Assembly: GCF_001307035.1 (NCBI RefSeq)
Contig: NZ_LKIU01000002.1
Coordinates: forward strand, 231,088-295,087
DNA length: 64,000 nt
Reading direction: 5' to 3'
DNA from: Arthrobacter sp. Edens01
Lineage (GTDB): Bacteria; Actinomycetota; Actinomycetes; Actinomycetales; Micrococcaceae
The stretch's first letter is position 1. Every line of letters begins with the position of its first letter. The notes under the pieces were generated by a model that saw only the letters and a program-made list of their open reading frames with translations, was not told the origin of the DNA and searched no databases. Below are positions 50,520 to 58,940 of this stretch, one piece after another. A program made the translations under genes and the position numbers.

Positions 50520-51305
50520 TTATTCGGTGAAGTACTTGTCGTAGATTTCCTGGTACTTGCCGTTGCTGCGCAGCTCTGCCAGCTCTGCGTTGACAGCAGC
50601 CACCAGGTCTTCGCTTCCGGTCTTCTTCATGGCGAAGCCGTACACTTCATCCGTTTCGTACGTCGCGGAGATGGTGAAGGCACCGCCGTCCGTGTGGTCC
50701 AGGTTGACGGGCAGGTCCTGGAGGACGGCGTCGATGTTGCCGGCCTGCAGGGCCGGGAACAGCTCGGCGTCGGACTGGTAGGAGACAATCTCGGCGTCGG
50801 CGGCGTTCTCCCGGGCGTACGACTCGCCGGTGGTGCCCTGCTGCACGCCAACCTTCTTGCCCGCCAGGTCTTCGAGGGACTGCACAGAGGAGCCCTCGGG
50901 AACCAGCAGCGACTGGAGGGAGTCGTAGTACGGGTCGGAGAAGGCGAGCTTGTCTGCGCGTTCCGGAGTGATGGTCACTGCGGCAGCGATCAGGTCGCAC
51001 TGGCCGGCGGCCAGGACGGTGCCGCTCTGGAGCCCGTCGAAGCCGACGTTCTGCAGTTCCCAGTCCAGGCCCATCCCGGCGGCGATTTCGCGCGAGAGGT
51101 CCATGTCGAACCCGGCGTATTCACCGTTGTCATCTACGTATTCAAAAGGCTGGAACGGCAGGTTGGAGCAGACAGTCAGCGTGCCGTCATTGACCAGTCC
51201 CAGACCGGACTCATCAGCTGAATCGGACCCCGAGCCGCAGGCTGCGAGGCTGAGGGCACCGACGGCCAGGACAGCGGCGACGGCTTTGCGTGCTTTGTGG
51301 TGCAT
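50520..51305 (-). CDS. Amino-acid ABC transporter substrate-binding lipoprotein 2
   Basis: Lipoprotein of 261 residues, tandem paralogue of the protein at 49551-50333. Lipobox LAACGSGSDS, then DGTLTVCSNLPFQPFEYVDD, GEYAGFDMDLSREIAAGMGL and the same C-terminal KYQEI motif. Differences are spread, with several in the ligand-binding lobes (for example LPFQPFEY against IPYPPFEY), so the two may differ in ligand. It is the first gene of the transport unit, and its own promoter must lie in 51306-51405. Confidence 0.92.
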   Translation of the reverse strand: MHHKARKAVAAVLAVGALSLAACGSGSDSADESGLGLVNDGTLTVCSNLPFQPFEYVDDNGEYAGFDMDLSREIAAGMGLDWELQNVGFDGLQSGTVLAAGQCDLIAAAVTITPERADKLAFSDPYYDSLQSLLVPEGSSVQSLEDLAGKKVGVQQGTTGESYARENAADAEIVSYQSDAELFPALQAGNIDAVLQDLPVNLDHTDGGAFTISATYETDEVYGFAMKKTGSEDLVAAVNAELAELRSNGKYQEIYDKYFTE

Positions 51306-51405
51306 TGGTTTAGAACCTTAGGTCGTGACGGAGCGTTCGGCTCCGGTTGGGGGCAGGAAAAAGGCGGCAGAAAGCCGCTCTCCGGGAATAAATTGTACGC
51401 GCCGC

Positions 51406-52725
51406 TCAGGAAGGCTGGCCGGAGAGCACCCGGGCACGGTCCAGTCCCAGGGCCTCAAGCATGGGACGGAACTTGGACCAGGTTTCTTCCAGCTCTGCTG
51501 CCGGGTTGGAACCCGAAACGATCCCGCAGCCTGCGAACAAGCGGACAGCTTGGGGGTCTTCGATCACGGCACCGCGCAGCGCGATGCCCCATTCCCCGTT
51601 GCCGGCGGCGTCGAACCAGCCCACCGGACCTGCATACGGACCCCGGTCCATGTGTTCAAGTTCACTGATGAGCTCCCCGGCAACACTGGTCGGGTAGCCG
51701 CAGACAGCAGCGGTTGGGTGGAGGGCTTCAACCAGGTCCAGCGATGTTGGGACAGTGCCGCCGTCCACGCGGAGGTCCGCGGTGACATCCGAGGCCAGAT
51801 GCCAGACGTTGGGCAGCTCAAGGACGAATGGTTCGCTGTGCGAAGTCATCGAAGACGTGAACGGTTCAAGATGGCTGGTGACCGAATCGATGGCGATGGC
51901 ATGTTCGTGCTGCTGCTTTTCGGAGCCGGCCAGGACGCGCTTGGCGTAGTCCGGATCGTCGAGGGGAGCCGTGGCACGGTCCAGGGTGCCTGCCAGCACC
52001 CGGGCACGGGCCTTGCCCTCTTCAACCTTGATCAGCATTTCAGGGGTGGACCCAATGAGTCCGTCAACTGAATACGTCCAGCAGCTCTCGTACCGCAGTG
52101 CCAGTTCGCGAAGCACCTGCGCGGTGGCGACGGGCGAAGACAGGCTGGCCACAATGTCCCGGGCCAGGACGATCTTGCTGAGCTCACCGGCGGCGATGTG
52201 CGCCACGGACCGGGCGACGGCGTTTTTCCATTCGGACTCGGAGAGCACACCGGGCTGGATGGTGTCATTGCCGTCTGAAAGTGAATCTGCGGAGATTTCC
52301 TCCAGGTAGCCGGCCAGGGCAGCTACCACCGACTCCCGGTCCAGGACGGCGTCGGGATCGAGCGTGGTCTGCGTGACCCATGCGGTTCCGTTCCGCGAGC
52401 CGACGATGATCTCCGGGACTACAACCCGGGAAAGAAAAGGGGACCGCTTGGAGAAGGCAAAGGAACCGAAGGCGGCCAGGCCGCTTCCCGGAACCTGGAC
52501 CTCGTCCTCGACGGCGGCTTCGGCGCGGACTGCGTTCCACCATCGGCGGGCTGAATCAAACCGGTCCGGGCCGGTGGAAGTGTGGCGCAGGACTTCTCCG
52601 AATCCCACCAGGCCTTCGCCGTGGCGGATCCAGCACAGCTGGTCATTGCGGACCAGATACTCCAGCAGCCCGATCGCGGCCGAGGGCACGCTCAATGGGA
52701 TGGTTAGGGAACGCAGGGAGGTCAT
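51406..52725 (-). CDS. menF: Isochorismate synthase
   Basis: Chorismate-binding enzyme of 439 residues producing isochorismate for menaquinone. KIVLARDIVASL carries the catalytic Lys region, WTYSVDGLIGSTPEMLIKVE the substrate-binding block, and RVLAGTLDRA, VEALHPTAAVCGYP and LFAGCGIVSGSNPAAE the magnesium- and chorismate-binding segments. GGAGGC precedes ATG 52725; a longer in-frame extension of 52 residues is unlike the family. It is transcribed divergently from menG. A siderophore-type isochorismate synthase is the alternative, but the men context is clear. Confidence 0.93.
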   Translation of the reverse strand: MTSLRSLTIPLSVPSAAIGLLEYLVRNDQLCWIRHGEGLVGFGEVLRHTSTGPDRFDSARRWWNAVRAEAAVEDEVQVPGSGLAAFGSFAFSKRSPFLSRVVVPEIIVGSRNGTAWVTQTTLDPDAVLDRESVVAALAGYLEEISADSLSDGNDTIQPGVLSESEWKNAVARSVAHIAAGELSKIVLARDIVASLSSPVATAQVLRELALRYESCWTYSVDGLIGSTPEMLIKVEEGKARARVLAGTLDRATAPLDDPDYAKRVLAGSEKQQHEHAIAIDSVTSHLEPFTSSMTSHSEPFVLELPNVWHLASDVTADLRVDGGTVPTSLDLVEALHPTAAVCGYPTSVAGELISELEHMDRGPYAGPVGWFDAAGNGEWGIALRGAVIEDPQAVRLFAGCGIVSGSNPAAELEETWSKFRPMLEALGLDRARVLSGQPS

Positions 52726-52856
52726 AATGCCTCCAACCCTACTCCGCCTGCCTGCAAGCCCCATATCCAGGCCATGGCCCGGCGGGAGGGAACACATGCG
52801 TTTGTGAGCAAACGCAAACACCTTGCGGCCGGTTCGGCTGCCGGAACATTGTTTGA

Positions 52857-52862
52857 GACAAT
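52857..52862 (+). promoter_or_regulatory. -10 box GACAAT of a leaderless menG promoter
   Basis: GACAAT is followed by six bases (GAGCGG) and GTG 52869. The first base departs from TAnnnT, but the spacing equals that of the other leaderless starts in the window. Confidence 0.5.
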
Positions 52863-52868
52863 GAGCGG

Positions 52869-53615
52869 GTGAAGCGCGCAACTTTGGAAAAACGCCCCGA
52901 TGAAGTCGCTGCCATGTTCGATGAGGTGGCTCCCAAGTACGACATCGTCAACGATGTGCTGTCCATGGGCCAGACCCGCCGCTGGCGCCGTCTGGTGGTG
53001 GACGCCGTCGGCGCCCGTCCCGGTTCCCGTGTGCTGGACCTTGCGGCCGGTACCGGAACCTCCAGCGAGCCTTATGCCGACGCCGGTGTCTCCGTGGTCG
53101 CCTGTGACTTCTCCCTGGGCATGCTCAAGGTTGGCAAACGCCGCCGCCCGGACATCGACTTCGTAGCCGGTGACGCCACCAACCTGCCGTTCGAGGACAA
53201 CTCCTTCGACGCGACCACCATCTCCTTTGGGTTGCGCAATGTTAACGAGCCCAAGAAGGCCCTGGCTGAGATGCTGCGGGTCACCAAGCCGGGCGGGAAA
53301 CTTGTTATTGCCGAGTTTTCATCGCCGGTTGTTCCTTTGTGGCGCACCATGTACACCGAATACCTCATGCGCGCGCTGCCTCCGATCGCCCGCAAGGTCG
53401 CATCCAACCCGGACGCCTACGTCTACCTCGCCGAGTCAATCCGCGCCTGGCCGAACCAGGACGAACTCGCGGGCTGGATCGCCGCACAAGGCTGGGAGGA
53501 CGTCGCCTACCGCAACCTTACGGGCGGAATCGTCGCCATCCACCGTGCAGTGAAGCCTGCAGATAATCCTGCAGTTAATCCTGCAGATAAGCCGGCGGAG
53601 GCCGCCGGAGCGTGA
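52869..53615 (+). CDS. menG: Demethylmenaquinone methyltransferase
   Basis: S-adenosylmethionine-dependent methyltransferase of 248 residues making menaquinone from demethylmenaquinone. UbiE/MenG features: [20 protein letters not shown] at the start, SAM motif [37 protein letters not shown], and [20 protein letters not shown] with the C-terminal family block. The tail ends with a low-complexity Asp/Ala/Pro stretch encoded by tandem 12-bp repeats. The stop overlaps the reductase start by four bases. Confidence 0.94.
   Translation: MKRATLEKRPDEVAAMFDEVAPKYDIVNDVLSMGQTRRWRRLVVDAVGARPGSRVLDLAAGTGTSSEPYADAGVSVVACDFSLGMLKVGKRRRPDIDFVAGDATNLPFEDNSFDATTISFGLRNVNEPKKALAEMLRVTKPGGKLVIAEFSSPVVPLWRTMYTEYLMRALPPIARKVASNPDAYVYLAESIRAWPNQDELAGWIAAQGWEDVAYRNLTGGIVAIHRAVKPADNPAVNPADKPAEAAGA
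53556..53591 (+). repeat. 12-bp tandem repeats in the menG tail
   Basis: Three units CCTGCAGATAAT, CCTGCAGTTAAT and CCTGCAGATAAG at 53556, 53568 and 53580, encoding [12 protein letters not shown]-type units, with a degenerate unit before them. Length change stays in frame. Confidence 0.85.
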
Positions 53616-54949
53616 GCGTCCTCATCGTCGGTGCCGGCCCGGCCGGCTCCACCGCCGCCTACTACCTCGCCTCTGCGGGTATTGACGTAACGGTTCTCGA
53701 GAAGACCGCGTTTCCCCGTGAAAAGGTGTGCGGCGACGGGCTCACGCCCCGCGCTGTCCGCGAAATCCAGCTCCTGGGCCTTCCCCATGACGAGGCAGAC
53801 GGCTGGCGCCGGAACAAGGGCCTTCGGCTGATCGCCGCGGGACGGACAATCGAGCTCCCCTGGCCGGACCTGGCGGACTTCCCCTCCTACGGGCTGGTCC
53901 GCACGCGCCTGGGCTTTGATGAGGAGCTGGCGCAGCACGCCCGTTCAGCAGGCGCAAGAATCCTGGAGCGGCACAGCGTCACCGAAGCCATCAGGGACGA
54001 AGACGGCAGGGTACGCGGCGTCGTCGCGAACGTGCTTGATGAAAACGGCCGCAAGACCGGCGAGGCACGCGAGTTCACCGCCGACATCGTCCTGGCTGCC
54101 GACGGCAACTCCACCCGTACGGCCCTGAGCCTTGGCATTGAGAAGCGCGATGACCGCCCGCTGGGTGTGGCCGTGCGCACCTATTTCACCTCGCCGCGCA
54201 CCAATGACGACTGGATGGAAGGCTGGCTGGAGCTTCCTGACGCTGCCGGCAACCCGCTGCCCGGCTACGGCTGGGTCTTCGGAGTTGGCGACGGCACCTC
54301 CAACGTGGGCCTGGGCATCCTGAACTCCTCCAAGGAGTTCGGCAAACTGGACTACCGCCAGGTGCTGCGGGACTGGACCGCCGGCATGCCCGAAGAATGG
54401 GGCTTCACCCCGGAGAACCAAGTCGGCGAGATCCGCGGGGCCGCCCTTCCCATGGGTTTCAACCGGACCCCGCACTACTCTCCCGGACTGCTCCTGCTCG
54501 GCGACGCCGGCGGGATGGTCAGCCCGTTCAACGGAGAAGGCATTTCCTACGCCATGGAGTCCGCACGCTTCGCGGCGGACTACATTGTCTCCGCCGAACA
54601 GGCGCGCCGCACCCCCGGGGTCCTCTCCCCGCAGGCAGCGTACGACGCCGCGCTGGCGGGCTACGCGGAGCGTGTCCGGAACGAGTGGGGCAGCCACTTT
54701 ACCCTCGGCCGGATCTTCGCCGGGCTGATCGGCAAACCGGCTGTCATGAAGCTGGCACTGCGGACCGGGATGCCCATCCCGGTGCTGATGCGCTTCGTCG
54801 TTCGGATGCTGGCCAACCTCAGGGACGCCTCACCCCGCGGGATCGAGGATAGAGTGATTGCGTTGATGGAAATGCTGGTTCCTGCCGCCTCCAACCAGGA
54901 CGGCGCGCCCCAGCCCGTCCGGGGCGCGGGCAGCAATGCCAGAGTTTGA
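53612..54949 (+). CDS. menJ: Geranylgeranyl-reductase-family FAD oxidoreductase (probable menaquinone reductase)
   Basis: Flavoprotein of 445 residues. The FAD motif [20 protein letters not shown] is followed by ERKV-like [16 protein letters not shown] and [18 protein letters not shown]. In mycobacteria the related MenJ partly saturates the menaquinone prenyl tail; placement after menG and before a prenyl synthase supports that role here, by inference. The start is GTG 53612 in a GTGA overlap with menG. Confidence 0.85.
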   Translation: MSVLIVGAGPAGSTAAYYLASAGIDVTVLEKTAFPREKVCGDGLTPRAVREIQLLGLPHDEADGWRRNKGLRLIAAGRTIELPWPDLADFPSYGLVRTRLGFDEELAQHARSAGARILERHSVTEAIRDEDGRVRGVVANVLDENGRKTGEAREFTADIVLAADGNSTRTALSLGIEKRDDRPLGVAVRTYFTSPRTNDDWMEGWLELPDAAGNPLPGYGWVFGVGDGTSNVGLGILNSSKEFGKLDYRQVLRDWTAGMPEEWGFTPENQVGEIRGAALPMGFNRTPHYSPGLLLLGDAGGMVSPFNGEGISYAMESARFAADYIVSAEQARRTPGVLSPQAAYDAALAGYAERVRNEWGSHFTLGRIFAGLIGKPAVMKLALRTGMPIPVLMRFVVRMLANLRDASPRGIEDRVIALMEMLVPAASNQDGAPQPVRGAGSNARV

Positions 54950-54977
54950 CCCCTGCCAACCCGTCCCCACGAGAAGT

Positions 54978-54983
54978 TAGCCT
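54978..54983 (+). promoter_or_regulatory. -10 box TAGCCT of a leaderless promoter
   Basis: TAGCCT, then TGAACA, then GTG 54990, a six-base gap. It gives the prenyl synthase gene its own leaderless start in addition to any read-through from menG-menJ. Confidence 0.6.
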
Positions 54984-54989
54984 TGAACA

Positions 54990-56048
54990 GTGACTGAATC
55001 CACCAATGCCAGCCCGGATGCCCTCGGGGACGCCGAGACGGCGCTGCCTCCCGGGTTCACCCCCATCGCCGAGGATCCCGTTCTGGGACCTGCGATTGTC
55101 GCCGGACTGGGGAAGATCGAGGATGAGCTGCGCGAAGCCATCGCCAACTCCGATCCGTTCGCGGACGCAACCTCCCGTCACCTGATGGAAGCCGGCGGCA
55201 AGCGGATCCGCCCGCTGCTGGTACTGCTGGCCTCGCACCTTGGTCCCAACCCCGGCAACGAGCAGGTGCGGATGGCCGCCGTCGTCGTCGAACTAACGCA
55301 CCTCGCCACCCTGTACCACGACGACGTGATGGACTCCGCGCCCGTGCGCCGCGGAGCCCCCACCGCCCACGAAGTCTGGGGCAACTCAGTTGCCGTGCTG
55401 ACGGGCGACCTCATCTTTGCGCGCGCCTCCTCACTGGTGTCCGTCCTTGGGGCCGAGGCCCTGGGGATCCAGGCCCGCACCTTCGAACGGCTGGTCATGG
55501 GACAGCTGCACGAGACTCTCGGCCCGGCCGACGGCGAGGATCCGCTGGAGCACTACCTCTCCGTCATCGCGGGGAAGACCGGTTCCCTGATCGCGGCCTC
55601 GGGCCAGCTGGGTGCGCTTTTTGGCGGCGCAGACCGGGAGACCGTGGAGATCATGGTCGAATACGGAGAGAAGGTCGGTGTTGCCTTCCAGCTGGCTGAC
55701 GACGTGATTGACGTAGCCGGCCTGCAGGACAAGTCGGGGAAGACTCCGGGAACGGACCTGCGGGAAGGTGTCCCCACGCTTCCCGTACTCCTGCTGCGCC
55801 GCAACGCTGCTGCCGGGGACACCGAAGCTGCCGCGGTCCTGGAGCTGGTCGACGCCGACCTGAGTTCCGATGAAGCCCTGGCTGCCGCCGTGGCTGCAGT
55901 CCGGGGCAACCGTGCCACCGCTGAGGCCTGGGAGGTTGCCCGGCAGTGGGCAGCCGATGCTGTCGCAGCGCTGGCGCCCATGCCCGAATCCCTGGTCAAG
56001 TCTTCCCTGGCGGCGTTTGCAGAAGCTGTTGTGGAGCGCGAAGCATAG
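54990..56048 (+). CDS. Polyprenyl diphosphate synthase for menaquinone side chain
   Basis: Trans-prenyl transferase of 352 residues. The first Asp-rich motif is in LYHDDVMDSAPVRRG, and the second is in AFQLADDVIDVAGL. GGKRIRPLLVLLA near residue 70 is the substrate Lys/Arg block. The product length (hepta- to nonaprenyl) cannot be read reliably; the residues before the first motif (VELTHLATL) lack bulky aromatics, which fits a long chain. It ends the men group and is followed by a strong terminator. Confidence 0.92.
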   Translation: MTESTNASPDALGDAETALPPGFTPIAEDPVLGPAIVAGLGKIEDELREAIANSDPFADATSRHLMEAGGKRIRPLLVLLASHLGPNPGNEQVRMAAVVVELTHLATLYHDDVMDSAPVRRGAPTAHEVWGNSVAVLTGDLIFARASSLVSVLGAEALGIQARTFERLVMGQLHETLGPADGEDPLEHYLSVIAGKTGSLIAASGQLGALFGGADRETVEIMVEYGEKVGVAFQLADDVIDVAGLQDKSGKTPGTDLREGVPTLPVLLLRRNAAAGDTEAAAVLELVDADLSSDEALAAAVAAVRGNRATAEAWEVARQWAADAVAALAPMPESLVKSSLAAFAEAVVEREA

Positions 56049-56074
56049 GTCCTTGTCTGAACGGTTAAGAACAA

Positions 56075-56111
56075 AAAAGGCTGCCCCGGTGAACCAGCGG
56101 GGCAGCCTTTT
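56075..56111. terminator. Bidirectional rho-independent terminator
   Basis: AAAAGGCTGCCCC and GGGGCAGCCTTTT pair perfectly with an 11-base loop, giving an A run before and T run after the stem on both strands. It lies between the convergent prenyl synthase and SUKH-like genes and is the clearest intrinsic terminator in the window. Confidence 0.92.
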
Positions 56112-56123
56112 AGTTTTGCCGGA

Positions 56124-56546
56124 TCAGTCTTCGTCGTCCTCGAAAACCCACTCGAACATGTCAAAAACGTACTCGCTGAAGGTTCCCTCTTCGCTCTGCC
56201 ATTCGCCGCGCGCATTGTTGCGCCGCCAGACGATCGGGTCCGGAATGTCCAGCTGGTCGGCCCGGAAACCCCAGGTGAATTTTTCATCCTCGTCTTCGAG
56301 GAAGAGCAGGAAGCCGTCCTCGACCTCAAGCTCGTCGGGGTCCCAGAAGAAGTGGTATGCCTCCATCAGGTCTTCGCAGCCGCCCAGGGCAAGGTAGAAC
56401 TCACGCAGGACCAGAGGGATGGGGAAGTCATGCTCATCGAGCATGTCGTCCAGTTCATCCGCGCTGAGGCCGTCATCGGGCCGCCAGTTGTCCTCAAGGT
56501 ACTTCGGGACCAGGGCACGGAACTTTTCGAGGAACATTTCACTCAT
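56124..56546 (-). CDS. SMI1/KNR4 (SUKH)-like acidic protein
   Basis: Protein of 140 residues, strongly acidic (ending FEWVFEDDED). FPIPLVLREFYLALGGCEDL matches the short helix and Gly pattern of SUKH-fold proteins. The following DPDELEVEDGFLLFLEDED and WGFRADQL resemble the later strands. SUKH proteins often serve as immunity partners of contact-dependent or polymorphic toxins, but many are lone genes. No toxin gene is adjacent. GGAGC lies ahead of the ATG. Confidence 0.6.
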   Translation of the reverse strand: MSEMFLEKFRALVPKYLEDNWRPDDGLSADELDDMLDEHDFPIPLVLREFYLALGGCEDLMEAYHFFWDPDELEVEDGFLLFLEDEDEKFTWGFRADQLDIPDPIVWRRNNARGEWQSEEGTFSEYVFDMFEWVFEDDED

Positions 56547-56655
56547 TGCTGGGGCTCCAACGTTGCAGGCGGACGTACTTCTATCCTAGCCGCGGCAGGG
56601 ACAGTCCCTGACCGGCCGGCCGGAGGCGGCCAGCGGGCGGGGCTGCAGCCGGGCG

Positions 56656-57288
56656 CTAAGCGGTACGGTGCGCCAGCCCCGGATAGTCCAGCACCACGCC
56701 GTCGGAATCAACCGTGATCTCCGCCGTGAAGCCCCCGGAATCCGAGGAGAACAGGACGATCGCGCTGCCGCGTTCCCCGCGGTAGGGAGAGACCTGTGAG
56801 TAGACCTGTTCGCTGGCAACTACCCGCAGGCTCGGCATCTGGACAAAGGCCATGGTCAGCCGGGTCTCGTCCGGGGGAGCGGCATTGTTCAGGAGGTCCA
56901 GCCGGAGGATGGGCATGGTGTTTGTCAGGGGGCACAGGCCCAGGTCGCAGTCCTGGGCATTGTCCAGGGACCGGGGGTCCTCGATCCCCGGTCCGGGAAG
57001 GTCAACTGTGCCGCTGGCGGTGACGTGCGAATCCCAGCGGCCGTCCACGGACCGCGTAAGTTCCAGGGTGCGGGACCAGCCGTTGCCGGTGACTTCAACG
57101 TGCAGCCGGCGGGTTACCCACCCCGGAGACGTTGAGAGGGACCAGGTGGCACAGTACTCGTCGCATGTGGTGGTGCCGCTGGCTGCCAGTTCGCTTTCGC
57201 GGAAGGAAACGACCGCTGAATCCCGGCGTCCGGGGTCATCGATGCCCGCCCAGTGAAGGGTCTTGGCGGGTTGCGCAGGCGAGTCCAT
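56656..57288 (-). CDS. Putative glycolipid-binding protein
   Basis: Protein of 210 residues without a signal peptide. Family-type blocks: LHWAGIDDPGRRDSAVVSF at the start, WVTRRLHVEVTGNGWSRTL, DCDLGLCPLTNTMPILRL, and the C-terminal DSDGVVLDYPGLAHR. This order matches the glycolipid-binding family described from a Pseudomonas structure; the ligand in actinobacteria is not known. It has a leaderless promoter. Confidence 0.8.
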   Translation of the reverse strand: MDSPAQPAKTLHWAGIDDPGRRDSAVVSFRESELAASGTTTCDEYCATWSLSTSPGWVTRRLHVEVTGNGWSRTLELTRSVDGRWDSHVTASGTVDLPGPGIEDPRSLDNAQDCDLGLCPLTNTMPILRLDLLNNAAPPDETRLTMAFVQMPSLRVVASEQVYSQVSPYRGERGSAIVLFSSDSGGFTAEITVDSDGVVLDYPGLAHRTA

Positions 57289-57294
57289 CCCTAC

Positions 57295-57300
57295 AGCCTA
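57295..57300 (-). promoter_or_regulatory. -10 box TAGGCT of a leaderless promoter
   Basis: On the minus strand TAGGCT is followed by GTAGGG and ATG 57288. The six-base gap equals that at menC and menD. Confidence 0.58.
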
Positions 57301-57367
57301 AAGTCCGGTTCAAAACCGGACCAAACTGCGCGCGGGTGTTCCGCTCTCCGCGGGCCCGGCACCGCAC

Positions 57368-58783
57368 TCAACCTGCGAGCCTGCGCACATTCAGCGCCAG
57401 GTAGAGATGCACCCTGTCAGCAGTGACCGCAGGGTCATAGCCGGAGAGGTCAGCGATCTGCGTCAGCCGGTACCGGACGGTGTTGCGGTGCAGGCCGAGT
57501 TCCTGTGCCACCTTGGCCACCGACCCGTTCAGGGCCAGGTACTTCTCCAGTGTTGGCACCAGTTCGGCGTCGTGTGTCCGGTCGAAGGCCAGCAGCGGGT
57601 CCAGTGCCTCGGCGGCCAGGTCGGCAAGCGGAACATCCCGGCTTCCCATCAGCAGCGAGGCCAGGCTGAGGCGGTCAGGCTCATTGACCGCAGCACCGCG
57701 CAGGAGTCCTTCCTTGGCCTCGTAGTAGCCCCACCGGAGCCCTGCCGGCTCGGTATAGGGCCCGCCGACGCCAATTTTGGCCGGGATGCCGGCTTCCTGA
57801 AGATATGCGCCCAGGGCCGGAGCCAGCTGGGCGGGATTACCCTCGGGAACCAGCACGGCCAGCCGTTCCTCGCAGATGGCGCTGACTGCGGATTCGAAAG
57901 CCGCCGGGAGTGGAAGCGAGGTGAGCGCCTTTGCCTGGGACGGGGCCGCCTCCACCAGCAGGGTCAGCTGCCGGCGGCCGGTGCTGACCCCGGATGCTCG
58001 AAGTCTGTGGTCGGCATCCTGCCCGGTGAGTTTGCCGGCCACAATGTCATCCAGCAGCTGCCCGTTGACGGCGCGTTCCCGAACCCGTCGCCGGGCCTGG
58101 TTGTTCAGCTCCACACTGATCAGGCTCTGGGCGTAGGCGATTAGGTCAGGCTGGCGGAAGGGGCGGGCAACCGAGAGCGTGCAGCGGTCCCGCAGCCCGG
58201 TGGCGATCGGAACCCGGTGCCATTCACTGTCCGCCGCTGCACCGCCGGTGGAAAAGACCTCGGTGCCGAACTGGTGCAGCGCCACATCCGTTTCCAGGAT
58301 TGACCCCAGTTCTGCAAGCAGCCCCGGCAGTCCCTGGCCGGACAGCAGGGCTTTCGCCAGCACCTGGTGTCCGGTGAGAAGCTCGTGCAGGTGCTCCACA
58401 TGGTCTGAGGACAGTGCATCGGCCACAAGTTTCCCTATGGCAATGAACGGAGTCCGGTAGGGGACTTCGAAGACCGGCAGGCCCAGCCGGTTGGCTTCCT
58501 CCAGCAGCGGACCGGGAACCCGGTCCAGGCTCAGGCCGGTGCCGAACCCGATTGCCAGGGCCCCCGCCCGGTGCACGCTTTCAACGAACCTGCGCTGCAC
58601 GGCGCCGGTGCGCTGACGCATGCCGGTGGTGAGTACGACTTCGCCGCCGCTCAGGAACGGGGACGGGTTTTCAAGTTCGGTGACGGCCACCCACTGCACC
58701 GGCACCGGTTCAATGGCGGCAGTGCCCCGGACAACCAGGTCCAGGTCTTCGGCAGAAAGCAGATCGGTAAGCGAGATAGGCAC
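57368..58783 (-). CDS. PucR-family transcriptional regulator
   Basis: Regulator of 471 residues. The N-terminal PucR domain covers about residues 1-125 (DLLSAEDLDLVVRGTAAIEP), then a GGDEF-like middle region, and a C-terminal helix-turn-helix (YLALNGSVAKVAQELGLHRN, then TVRYRLTQIADL). PucR regulators control purine, GABA and other nitrogen-compound genes; here it is divergent from gabT, so activation of gabT by a GABA-pathway signal is the likely role. GTG 58783 is used on the strength of the -10 box; the in-frame extension to 59251 overlaps gabT and is rejected. Confidence 0.88.
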   Translation of the reverse strand: MPISLTDLLSAEDLDLVVRGTAAIEPVPVQWVAVTELENPSPFLSGGEVVLTTGMRQRTGAVQRRFVESVHRAGALAIGFGTGLSLDRVPGPLLEEANRLGLPVFEVPYRTPFIAIGKLVADALSSDHVEHLHELLTGHQVLAKALLSGQGLPGLLAELGSILETDVALHQFGTEVFSTGGAAADSEWHRVPIATGLRDRCTLSVARPFRQPDLIAYAQSLISVELNNQARRRVRERAVNGQLLDDIVAGKLTGQDADHRLRASGVSTGRRQLTLLVEAAPSQAKALTSLPLPAAFESAVSAICEERLAVLVPEGNPAQLAPALGAYLQEAGIPAKIGVGGPYTEPAGLRWGYYEAKEGLLRGAAVNEPDRLSLASLLMGSRDVPLADLAAEALDPLLAFDRTHDAELVPTLEKYLALNGSVAKVAQELGLHRNTVRYRLTQIADLSGYDPAVTADRVHLYLALNVRRLAG

Positions 58784-58789
58784 CCCACA

Positions 58790-58795
58790 ACTATA
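58790..58795 (-). promoter_or_regulatory. -10 box TATAGT of a leaderless promoter
   Basis: On the minus strand TATAGT is followed by TGTGGG and GTG 58783. It sets the start of the PucR gene, which has no ribosome-binding site. Confidence 0.6.
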
Positions 58796-58940
58796 GGCAG
58801 CTTCCGTTGGGCGCCTGCACCGCAAACTCGCGCCTTCTTTGTGCGGATGGCCGTCCCATCGAGTCCTCCCGCCGCGTAAATTTGGATCACTGCGGCGTAT
58901 AACTCCCATCACTCCACCCCGTCGAAAGAGGCATGAACCA

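Noticed and set aside
49521-51221. 566-codon plus-strand frame across both binding-protein genes, with an internal repeat
   Set aside because: The repeat in the frame is only the antisense image of the two duplicated lipoprotein genes; no domain, start or promoter supports it.
53556-53591. 12-bp repeats in menG as iterons of an origin
   Set aside because: They lie inside a coding frame, encode a low-complexity tail, and no replication gene is near.
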